Assembly: GCF_040807025.1 (NCBI RefSeq)
Contig: NC_090982.1
Coordinates: 76,983,931 to 77,047,930, forward strand
DNA from: Struthio camelus
Lineage: Eukaryota; Chordata; Aves; Struthioniformes; Struthionidae
Direction of reading: 5' to 3'
Length of the DNA: 64,000 nucleotides
Made by a program: the position numbers and the translations under genes. How positions within the stretch are numbered: the first letter of the stretch is position 1; each line of letters opens with the position of its first letter. The notes under the pieces are model-generated. The model made no database searches. It was not told the origin of the DNA and saw only the letters and a program-made list of their open reading frames with translations. Positions 35,768-48,100 of this stretch are shown here, piece by piece.

Positions 35768-38700
35768 GTGAGTCACAAGAATTGCTGACAGAAACATTAT
35801 GGATGTGATACTGGTCCCCACTAGCAGCATGACTGCATCATCCTTAGAGAATATTTATGTTAAGAAGTGCTCTTAAATTCTTGTATAAGGTGCCAGAATT
35901 TTCCTGTGGGGATTTGAGGAGCTGCTCCTGCCAGATGTTGCAGGGAAGGTTTCTATCTCTTGAAGACTCCTGAAGAACAAGGAGATTTTTCCGGAAATGC
36001 ACAGTATGACCCCATGACTGCCGCTGTGTCCACTGCTGGTGATACCCAAAAAGGCAATTCCCAGCTTCTATTTCCTGTATATCTAGGGACAATATTAGCT
36101 GTACCACTGAACCGAGTCTTGCAGCACATAAGCTGTACCGTGATCCTGAGGCTCTTTATTTCTTTTCCTCAGAAATATTGTCTTGCGTATGGCAATATGA
36201 CACATATCTTGTTGACTTCATGTAATGCAAACGTTTTAAAATCAAGAGTCAGGTGGTGCTAAGTGTGATGCCTTGGAGAAATTCAGGTGCACAGTGTCTG
36301 CACATTAGTTTTGTCTGTTAGACTTGTAATCTTGTCTAAAGATACCAGCTTAACTACTACCAATTTTTGTTTATCCTGAATTAAACGTTCTGCTATTTTG
36401 CCCCAAGTTAACATCAGATTAAGAAGTACATATTTCATTAGACCGTCTCATTTTTGTTATGTGGGACGGATATATTACCTGCTTTTTTAACAACACAGAA
36501 CAGAAAGATTGAACAAATATTTCTGCCTTCGCTCTGTCTTTTTATTTTGACCTGTTTGAAGCCATAGCACCCTTGTCTTTTTGTTTCACTCCCATCTCCT
36601 TGCCTGTTTCCCTCCTACACCACACCTGAAACAAACACCTACGTCTGTTTAGCAGCCAGCTTTTTTGTCTTGCTCTTCACTTATTGCCCACAGGGAGGGA
36701 ATTCCTGTTAAAGCAATTATTAAGGAGTTCAGTTGCATCTGAGTTCCCTTTGTTTCCTCTCTCCTGTGGGTTTGTGACTCTAAAGTCTGCTGACGTTCCC
36801 CTTAGCATCTGCACAGCCTCCTCATCGTGGTGCTGTACCATAGTAAGTCCTTAAACCGTTCAGCAGGGACTGGTGTGTAGCTCCCGCAGAAGGTGAAAGG
36901 TGGCAGCACTGGGAAATTAAAATACAAAGTATTTCAGAGAGCAGCAAGAGTGAGTTTGATCACTTCACAGGATGGTGAAGATCTCAGAGCATACATCTGA
37001 CTCCAGTGCTGCCAGATGTTAACAGTAATATTTATATTACAGCAGAACTCAAAAGGTCTCAATGTGAATCCTGGCTCCATTACACTGGGTGTCACACACG
37101 TACGAGGAGATACAGTCTCCACGTAAGGGTTCGGTATTGGCTATCCCCATCTGTTTCCTCTCTCCCAGGGTCAGTTTGGAGTCCAAGAAGATGAGCTGTT
37201 GAAATGTCTCATTTGCACAATGTCCTTGACCCGGGGAGAGCAGATCCAGCGTTTTCACACCAAGCAGCAGGCGGAAGGTAAGAAACGTATGAATCACAGA
37301 AGTGCGGAATAGAAAGACTGACCTGCTTTTGATGAAAGGGTGTCCCTACTCATGTGCAATTTCTTGGTAACAAAGATATCTGTCTGTGCAGCTTTCTTGT
37401 TTCTTTTGCGTAAAGGCAAGTATATCTATGCTTGTCCCCTGGGACTCTTACCGACACACAGGACCACGAATACTGCTTTTGTTTGATCTCCAAGAGATTG
37501 CAGAGCTTAACTGAGAAACCAGGAAATTATCCTTGCTTTATCCCTCAAATCCAGACTTTAAAGACAATTGTAGATATTTGTGCAAAAGTGGGGAAGGCTG
37601 CTGCTGCAGAGTGCTGGCAATGTGGAGAACTCTAGGTAGTAGCTGGAGAATTAAATAAGAGGATCAGTGCAACAGCACAGTGTCAGTGAAGGAGTGAGAT
37701 GCATGGGAAGTATGTTAAAATAGTGTGAAGTGTTATTTTTTCTTTCAGTAAGAAAATAAATTAATCCAAGATAATCTTCACAAAAGATTGAGTTAGAATA
37801 AGAGACATTTTTAAAAAATAAACATATGAAATCCCAGAAATTTCTAGATTATTGCTTAAAAAATAGAACAAAAAAGTGAAAACTGAGAATTATTTACCTC
37901 TGTTTCCTCTTGTATCCTCTTGTATCTCAAATGTCTCCTCTTGCACCTCTCTGGACAATAAAATAAACATCTCCAGTCAGTAGTGCATCAATGGGTCATG
38001 TTAATTTGATCTCCCTCTTCTTAGAATGCCAGCACATTTTTCAGCAGTTGCATTCTCCTTATTTAAGCTCTTTGGGCAGCAACTGTAGGCTAGCAGGAAG
38101 TTCAAGTGTTTGCAGTGGAGCCATTCAATTTTCCAAATACTACTTGGAGGCTTTAGTTTGAATTTAACTGTAATAGGGCTCATACGCAGTAGACAGGCAA
38201 AGGAGGAAACAAGTCTCTGGGTAGTCTAAAAAGCAGCTAGACTCGTTTTTTTTTTTTTTTAATGAACTTTTCCATTTTATGTGATTTTACAAGTGCTCTA
38301 GTACCGCATATCTGGTCTTGTAGGAAGGAAGACTTCAGAATGGAAGTGTTATGTTTGAGCTTGCAGAGGGTAGGGAAGATCAGCAGACATCTGATGACTT
38401 GTCTCCAAAACAGCTTCATAAACCATTAGACACTATTGCTAGAGGTGGATGTGCTGAGCCAACTTGTATGCTGTGTTCCCTACTCTCCCGGGAGCCCTTC
38501 CGTGAGCCACTGTCATTCTCTGTTGCCCTGTGCAGATGCTCGAGACTCCATTGCAAAGGTGGCATATGGCCGAGTATTTGGCTGGATTGTTTCCAAGATC
38601 AATGAGCTTCTGGCTGAGAATGTGGATCCTGAGGTAGAGCTGAGGGAGATAGGTGAGTTCTGCTTGTCTTACTCCTGTTCTGCCCCCATACGTGCATCCC

Positions 38701-41700
38701 TCAGCCGTGATGGAGGAACAGCGCAATATGAGGTATCATGAAGATTACATTAAGGATTTCAAAGAGATGATCATACTGGAGATACTAGTCAACAGCGTGA
38801 AATCTGTAGGGCAGGAGCCAGCCCAGGGCAGCTAGGTGGTCTGAAGTAAGGTGGTCTGTGAGGCTGTAGTTCTGGGACGCTCTGGCTTTGCCGAGGAGGT
38901 GGGGCTTGGTGTGGGGGTCTCCTAGCTAGTTCTTCAAAAGGAACTTTGAGAGAGCTGCAGCTGACAACTTGGCTCCATGTGCCCCAAGGGCCAGATGACA
39001 CTTGTAGTGTGATGGGGTATTTAGCTACCTGTAGGGATGGTCTGCAGGCTCCATGGCATGTTCGTCTTCCCTCTTCTAGGAATCTTGGATATTTTTGGGT
39101 TTGAAAACTTTGCAGTGAATCGCTTTGAACAGCTTTGCATAAACCTGGCCAATGAGCAGCTGCAGCACTTCTTCAACCATGTAAGTCTGCAGCAGGTGAT
39201 CTCACCTGGCGTGGGGGGGGGGAAAGCAGAGCACTGATCTACCTGGGATGTGAAGGAGAATGGGAGGAAACCAGGACCGTTGCCTGGAAAGATAGAAATG
39301 GTGCTTAGTACAGCAGGGTAGGGAGCAGCAACCTTATCTGCCATGGCAGAGGAACCACTGGTGCAGGGAAAGTAGGAGTAGATAGGTCAAGCAATGACCG
39401 AAATAGTAGAGTAGGGACATGTGAACACTGTGGTGGCTCAAGAAGTGTTCCTGCTTTATGTGCCAGCAGCAGTGAGCAACAAGGTTACAGATAGGCGTGC
39501 GGAACAGCAGTTTCATCTTGGGCCTCTGATCCATGAATAAGAGAGTCATGCCTCCATCCTCTGCTCAGGGTGGGAAGGAAGATGTTTAGGGTTGTCTAAC
39601 CCGGTTTGGAGACTCTAGCCTCTGCTTTCTCTGTCTCAGCACATCTTCCAGCTGGAGCAGGCTGCCTACAGGGAGGAAGAGCTGCCTTGGGAAACTATTA
39701 AGTTCAGCAATAATGAACCCATTCTGGTGAGTGATATAAGACTGACAGAAGAGAGGTGCCCCATCCAGCCAAGAGAAGAGATTTCCTCATTCCACCATGG
39801 GGAGGAGATGTATCTGGGAAGAAGCTCCGCAAAGAGTGATGTAGGTGAGAGGGGATGCCCTGTACTGCTTTAGTTATGTCTAACGACTCTCCTTTCCTTG
39901 CAGGATCTGCTCCTGGCCAAGCCACTTGGGCTGCTGTCTCTTCTGGATGAGCAGAGTGCATTTCCTCAGGTATGGGTGAGATAGGAGACAGAGCAAATGG
40001 TGTGGAGAATGAATATCTGTGCTGCAGAGAGAGCTCTAATGTTGGAGTGTGACTGTAAACAGGAGGACGAGCAGAGGTGTTCTCATGTGTGGATAATGGG
40101 ACAGGACAGCCAGATCAGGGACAGTCCAGTCCCTGCAGAGAGTCAAATAAGCTCAAGTACAGTACGAAATTGTTGCATGGTCAAGGCCACTTCCAAAACT
40201 TTGTTTTACTTCCATGTGCCCTGATCAGGACTATGTTGCAACTTTATAGTTTGATTATGAAAACTGTTTTCTTGCAGGCAACTGATAAAACATTTGTGGA
40301 TAAACTAAACAGCAGCTTTAAGGGGAATTTGCATTTCCAGCCAGGTCGGAGCCGTGTTTTGGGCTTCAGCATCATTCACTATGCCGGGAACGTAAGTCCA
40401 GTTTTCAGGAAGCATGCTTTGGAATGTATGTAGGGGAGAGGAAGGGGTTTGACAAATAAAGCTTTGAAGTTAAGCAGTACATGGTCCCACAGGAGTGAAG
40501 CGTTCCCTGAGAGCTGTCTTCTAGGGTAAGTGGAGCTCTTTAGAAAGTATAGGAGGAGAGATGACTCCTGAAGAAAATGAGGCTTGTCTGGGAAGCATAA
40601 GGTTTCAGAGGTATTTATGTTGTACCTGTCATCACTATATTGGAGCTCTGGTCTTAAAATAGTCCTTCATAAAGTGAAAGCCCTGCATGCATTGTAAAGC
40701 CCTGAAGGCAAAGCCTAATGGCTTATGTTTAGCTGTCAGGGGTCCAGAGCATAAAAGTCACGAATTTATTGCAAACACTGAGGAACCCGGTGAAAGCAGC
40801 TAGATAATCAACATTTTGAGGATGGGGGTGCTTATTTACATATTTAAAGGTGAAAGCACCTGGATTTAGGACTATTGTATATAACTTTACTGCCACCAGT
40901 TCTGAATGCTCTGGCCCAAATATATTGAATTGATTGGAATTAATTTTGTAGCAGGAGCAGATGAAGACGGAGGTCGTTGTAGTATGTTTTCAGTAGTCTA
41001 ATTCCACAGCCGTCGACTACGTTATTCCTTGTGACGTTCATTATTAAAAAGATTAACACTTCTCATGAAATGAGAATGGCAGGCTAGAGATGAGAACGGA
41101 AGGGAGCAAGAGAAACAAGGGGATGCATAGCATCAAGCAGAATGGAAGCCTTTTCAAAGGGAAGAGGGAGAGCGAGGAGAAAAGAGAGTGAATCATAAAC
41201 CAAAAGTAAATGAAACGTCATCGTCGTCAAGGAAGGCAGAACAAGAAAAGGTGAATGTCTCAGTGTTATGCTGCAGACCTGTAGTTCTAATGCCTCAGCA
41301 CCATCCCCTTGGTTTTGTTGTTCAGGATGTGCATCTAAAGGGGGTGTATATGTGTTTACAGAGTTGTTGTGCAAGCCATTGTACATTCAGATTAACAGTT
41401 GCCCCGGCCAGCTGTTGAGGTGGCTTTTGGGGCTAACCTGTAAGCACTGCTGGCCTTACTGACTTGCTGCACTTTCCCCTAGGTACAATATACTGCTGGT
41501 GGCTTTCTAGAGAAGAACAGAGACACCTTGCCAGCCAATGTTCGTGGACTCTTCATCAACAGTGTCACTCCTTTGCTCAGCGTGCTCTTCACAGGCAAGT
41601 CCCTCTATTGTGATGGGGCAACCCACGTTAATCAGGGCCCTCCTTAGCAAGAGCTAAGTGTGGGAATGAGGCTTGTGTGCCAGGAATGTGTTCCAGAACT

Positions 41701-44700
41701 GGCAGCCTCAGAGAGGTTCTGGGAAACCTGCTGCCTGGAGTGAGGCTTCTGACATATACAGAGCTGTCTGAGCTACTCCATTCCCCTTGGTACTGATGCA
41801 TGGTAGCAGAAATACCCCCCAATACCCCCTCCTTGGTACCTAGCACCAAAGAGTTCACAATGTAGACTGCAGTAGAGACACAAGCAATGAGTGAAGAGGT
41901 GATCCTTTTTGAACATATTTCATTTTCCAGCGACAGCTCTGGATAAAAAAAAAAAACTCTGAGGTCAGGTGCATTATTTCTCCGTCTTCCTTACACTCCC
42001 TTCTTCCAGTTACTAATAAGCCCTCAGAGTGTCCAAAGCTTCTGTGAAAGTAAAGATTAAAAAAAATCAGGTGGGTTCCTTGGAATTATCTAGCTGAACA
42101 CAGTGCTCCTTGTGCAGATTTTTTTTTTGTCTTGTCCAGTCCAAGCAGCTATCTAGGATCTACAGGCAACTGATAAATTTCATTTTCAGTCTCCATTGTG
42201 TTTTGCAGTTCTTCTGCTCGTGTTCCACAAATGTCTGTTTTTGTTGCTTCTTCCGCACTGCTGCTGAAGATATTTAGTCTAGTCCCAAATCTTTGTAAGT
42301 TCATAAACAGCAGGTATAACCTGTTCTCCGTGCAGATGACACTGTTGCATCAGGGTGTACAAGACTCTCATTAAATCATCCAGTAAACTCAGCTTCCCTG
42401 AATTTTGGATCTTGTTGCTGAATTATTTTCAAGTTATTTAACTTTATATCATCTCCCATGTTGACTGTTGTGGGTGAGCTTTCTGTTTGCTATCTATACT
42501 TTTTTCCTGCATTGTTAGACCTTCCCTGTTTGTGATATTTCTTTTGAAGGTCATTTAGGGTTGTTAAGTAACCTGATTGCCTTGTCTTCTCAGTGGCAGA
42601 AAACAGTATTGCCTGGATTGTCTGCTTTATGTAGTTGAGTGTTCTTCTCTTCTTTAGCTCTTTCCTTGTATTTTCCTCTTTGTGATTCAGTATTTATGGG
42701 GAGATTTGCATATTTGCAAAGTTTGAATATTTAGGCATGGTTGACTGTGGGTAAGGGTACAAAATTAATTATTGTCTTTGTTTTTCCAGCCACTATCTCC
42801 AGGACAGGGACACTGATGCCTCATGTTAAAGCCAAGGTATCGTACTTCTGGTCCACATGGCAACTGATAATTGGTGGCCCAGTTCCTGATATGCATGACT
42901 GAAGAAGCAGATTGAAATTGAGAGCAGACACTCTCCCTCATTTTTTACTGGGTTTTCTGCTTACTTCTGTTGCTATGTTTAAATTGCCTTCCCTCCCTGA
43001 AATCCATTCTCTCTCCTTTTAGCTGTCTGGTTTCTGGCAGAGTAATCAGGCTCCCCTTCCGTGGGTAATCCTTTCGTTTGCTCTGGTTTCAGGTCATACC
43101 AGGAGCAGATGACAAGTTCAACAGCACACGAAAGCAGTCAGTGGGAGCTCAGTTCCGGGTAAAGTACTGCTGCCTGCAGTGCCCCTTGAGATATGTGCAG
43201 CGATATTCTTGAGAGCTTCCAGGATGCTACATGTAGTAAAGCGTCCAACATATGGACTGGGGCTTTTTTGGATGCCAAGCACAGCTGATCATGATAGGAG
43301 TGACCTGGCTGTCATCAGACCTGGGCAGCTGATGTTACGAGAGCCTGAACTGGTGGGGTGGGAAGGCAATTCTCATCTACAGGATAGCGCACTCAGAGGG
43401 GTCTGGTAATGCTTTGGCTAGCTGGGCTGTTGATCTTTGATCTTTCTCTGCCCTCACCAGCATTCCCTGATGGTACTCATGGAGCGGATGTATTCTGCCA
43501 ACCCGCACTTTGTGCGCTGCATAAAGCCCAACAGCCAGAAGGAGCCAGGTGTGGTGGACAGCCAAGTGGTGCTGCAACAGGTAAGGAAAAAGCAATTTTC
43601 TTTTCAGGTGCTTCATCTGAGTCTCGGTCTTTGGATATTGTGTCAAGTCTTAGGTCAAGATCCTTTAAAGAGTACTGAAAATGTTCAGAAGAGTTCAGAA
43701 AGCTCTGTGGTCTGTTTGATGTATATAAGGATAGGATTAAGAGGGAAGTTGAGCTGGTGCCTTAGAGTACCTCTGTGTACAGATTTAGAAGTAGAAGGCT
43801 ATTCTCTAAGAGACAGAAGTAAAGCAATACCCATAGCTAGAAGGTGAAAGTCATTCTGGTAGTTGTTTTGTGTTCTAACTTTTAACTGAGAGTAGTTAAT
43901 CACAGGAGTTGCAGGATTTGGTAAATTCAGTCTTTAACCAAGGAAACATTTTTAAAAAGAAACTGTCGTTTGAACCAGAGCGATTTGGGATTGAATGAAC
44001 GAGTTTCTGCCTGCAGAGGGACAAACTGATATCCTAATGACCTGTTCTGGCCTGTGTCTGTTTGTTTCTCTGATCCTCTTTATGCTGCTGCTTCAGCTCC
44101 GGTACAATGGACTCCTGGAGACCGTCCGGATCCGACGAGATGGTTTCTCCTGGAGACCCTCATTTGAGGAATTTGCCGAAAGGTTTGTTAAACCTTTAGA
44201 AAGTTCCATGTTAAATATTGTCAGGGAAGTGACGTTGGTAACTGGATACGGGCAGAGAGTGAAATTATCTTTAAAGTTCACGTGCCTGAGACCATGGAGT
44301 TATTTGCTATGGAAGATTGAGTAGAAAGGCACTGATTTATTGTCATTTGCTGTGAGAGTGACGTGGATCAGCACATCAAGGCTATGACTCTTACCTTACT
44401 GAACTGGTTTGTTTTTGACAGATATGGAATTCTTCTAGGTAAACCAGATGTGTCTCTCACAAAAGAAAGGTAGGAACCCTGCTTCTATCGTGTGCAATCC
44501 AGTTTTAGTCCGTTTTGTTCTTCAGAAACTTTTATTCTCAGGATAGCATAGCAAACTGAGTAAAAGGAACAAAGTGAGGATGCTTTTTGGTGGTGATGGA
44601 GACCACAGATTCCTAGACAAAGATAGTTAGGGTTTTATAAATCATTTAGTAAAACGATGAATGAGATCTTTTGTGGATTGCTTTATATGTAGCCTTTCTT

Positions 44701-45157
44701 TCCTATGGAATGAGAACTGGCAAATGAACTCAGTTGCTGGGGTTAAGATAAGGTCAGGGTGTCCACTGCACTCAGTGGGACATGGACTCAGTGCAGCCTT
44801 CTGCTGCCTCTCCAGGTTCTTCCCTGATGATCTGAGAAGAATAAGTTGAAGACAGGGTTGACTAAGCAGCCAGCACTGAATGTCTCCCAAGCTAGAGAGC
44901 ATATGTCTCTGGTCCAATAACTTTCTATGTGTACAGGCACAACATACCTGCAGCACCTGATTGTTTGTTCCTTCCACAACTTTTGAAATATAAATGTCTC
45001 TCCAGCTCTACAGTCTGATCCTATCAGCTTTCCCCTTCCATTGTCCAGGGCAGCAACTCCCTACCTCCTCTCCTTCACTGTTCCAGTCCCTCCTTCCTGC
45101 CACAGTCAGTTGTGACTGGTTGTGAGAATGAAGCATGTAAGGCAGCCAGATGACAAA

Positions 45158-45188
<31 letters not shown>

Positions 45189-48100
45189 CTTCTAAGAAAA
45201 GAAATTGAATGTCCTTCTGGAAAAGCTCTCTCCTGGGAGCAGTTCCTCCAGCCCTCACAGAGCTTCCTTGAAATTTCTGATGGTACTGAATTAATAAGAA
45301 TTGCAAACCCAAGTGAGGTCAAAAGAAGGTCTTTTAGGTGAGAGAGACGGTGGTAGACAGGCAGCACTATGTATTTCCAGACATGAAACTCCTAGGATGC
45401 ATTTGGGAAAAAAGTAACCTGGCTTATAGGTTCTGGCACAGCAGAATTTGGCTGAGAGAGAAGTAAAACCAGTTCTATTTTGCTCTGCAGGATGATGGTA
45501 GAAAGTGCCATTATGGCTTTATGGTCTGGATTTGCAGGCAGAGGGAGGAGGTTGTCTTTGTGATGCACCTGGAGTATTGCCTTCAAGTCTAAGTATTATG
45601 AAAGATACAAACGTTGGGGAAATAGGGAATCTTTTCAGGTGACCCAGGTTTTATCACCAAAGCCTGCAAAATGAAATCAGAATTGGAAAACTAGCTCTTT
45701 CCAGGGAATATCATCATACAGGTCCTGCAACTTGTGTGCTCCCAAGAGTTCAGAAACTAAATGGTGAAAACCACCTCTGAGCATAGGATATGCCCTGCAG
45801 AACTGCCTTCCCAGGAGCTGAAGGGAGTCTGTCTCTAGGAACCCCTTTGCTGACATTCCCCAGTGTAATTCTCTCCTAGCTGTTCCTCAAGGAGCTCTAC
45901 GGATTGCAAACTAGTTACTGAATGTGATCAGGTGATGGTGGGCAAAGAAAGTAACCCAGAATTGTTGAGGCACTTTCTTCTCCTTTATACACCTAAAACC
46001 ACTGGCTGCATAGCCTCTACTTTGGGTGGAAAATGACTTTTGCACTTCTTTCCTCTCTTTCAGCTGTTTGGAGATACTGCAAAGTACAGAGTTGACAGGC
46101 TGGATATGTGGGTAGGTGTGGATTGCTGGTGCAGGGAGTGGGGGGCCTGAACTGCAGAGACTTTATCCACCTACGCTGCTATCTGGCTCCCTTCAGGGAG
46201 AATACTATGGCTGTATCAAGGGCCTGTTCAAAGGATGATGGGATGCAAGTTCAGACAAACAGTGTTTCTCATTGGTTCTTTCCTCAACCTCACAGAAAGT
46301 CACGACTTTTCTTTAAATACTGGCACCAGGAGCAGCTGGCAAAGTGTGTGGAGCGACTGGAAAGAGCAGCAGTTGTCATACAGAAAGGTGAGCACTGGTG
46401 CAGGAGAGCCCCTCAACTCTGATCTCATACTAGGGAGTGAGGGCTGGCTTGTGAGTGGTGTTAAGCTGAGGAGGCTCTCTCAAGTAGATGAGAGTGGCAC
46501 AGATCTCATTCCTACTTTCAGAGACAGGCAGAAGGGTGTGATGACGCAGATATAAGATACATATTTTTTCCCCGACCAAGCAGTCTATGCCCTGGCAGCC
46601 TGTTTCTACAGAGCAAGGCGCTGCGGGCAGTCTGGTACTTCTGTCGGCACAGGCACCGTGAGGACTAAGGCAGGAGGAGTCTCTTTCTGCTGTACTTCTC
46701 ATCTGTATGGGTTGTTGCACTGTGCCCACTGCTGAAGCATCTGAGAAGCTTCCAGCTGGGCAACACACAGTACGACGAACATCAGGCTGTCACATGCTGT
46801 TCCTTGTTCTGATCTGTGGGAAAGATGTGTGGGTAGTGTCCTTACGGGAAGGAGAGGGTGCTGCTTTCAATTCATGGGCTTTCATACCTGCTGAAGTGAG
46901 AAGGATAATGTAATGTCTCTAATGCTGCTGGTGAACCCTGTATTGGCTGCTTATGGGAAAGGTCATCTCACAGACTAGTATCAAGGAAATCCTGACTCCT
47001 GCACAGCTGAGCTCTGCTTTTACTCATTAGTGACCCAGAGGAGATAAATGGTTAACAGTGACCTTTGTGTGATCTTTTCTTTAGGTATCTTGTGCCTTGT
47101 CATTAGAGATAAGAGCTCAAATCTCTGATTTGATTTTTAAAATCTGTGGTCAGACAGGTTAGAGAGTAAAAAACAGTTCTGACATGGTTTTGGCTGCATG
47201 TTAGCAGCAGAGAGCCTGCACTGCTCTGCATTAATGGGGTTCAAGCGCTGAAGGCTTTGTGCAGGGCAAAGGAATATCGCTTCCACCAGGGACTGACAAG
47301 GCATGATTAGCATTTTTTTCTAACCACAGCTTTTCCCTGAACAGCTTTCAGGGGATTCAGCTGCAGGAAGAGATACCTGAAACTGGTGGCTGAGCTGAGA
47401 GCTCAGGCCCTACGGCTACAAGAGGAGGCAGAAAGAGAGAGAAGCCGGCAGCGGGAGGTGGAAGCAGAGGCCCAGAGTGAGTTGCTTCCACTTCCACTAC
47501 CCTAGTGTGTGGCTACTCATGTGATGATCGCTTCAAAGTGCTTTAAGTTCCTGAGGATGATGGCATGTCCTCGGTTCTCGTGGGACTGAGGGCTCCACTG
47601 ATGCAGTCCATCTGAAAGTGAGGTTTTCTCTGTGAGGAACAGAAAGAGTGATGGAGGTTATTTGCCTGGCTGTGTTGAAGGGAATGCCAGGCTGTGCCTT
47701 TCCCATCCGCTCAGTGGGGGAGAGCTTTGAATCATTGCTCTGTGATTTTATGTAGCTTCTCCTTGAGACATCTGGAGTGGGAGTTGACAGTGGGTTTGAG
47801 GCCATGTTCTTTGTCTCTTTTGCCCCTTCTCAGACTTAGTAGCCTGGCTGAAGAGAGGTAGGGAAGGACTGAGCTCCAGACTTATTTTCTTGATGGTCCC
47901 TCTTCCAGCTGTTGCTATAGTGTGTGCTGGAGAGGCAGAATATTTCCTGTCCTCCATGGGTGGCAGTATGCCTGTGCCTGTCCTGGGCGTATGGAGGATG
48001 GATCCCATGGATCTTGGATCTCAAATTTCGTCTACCTGTTCCTCTTGTTGCAGAAAGAGTCTCCCTGCCAGTCCCCGTGCCACGAAAGAGACGCCCTCAG

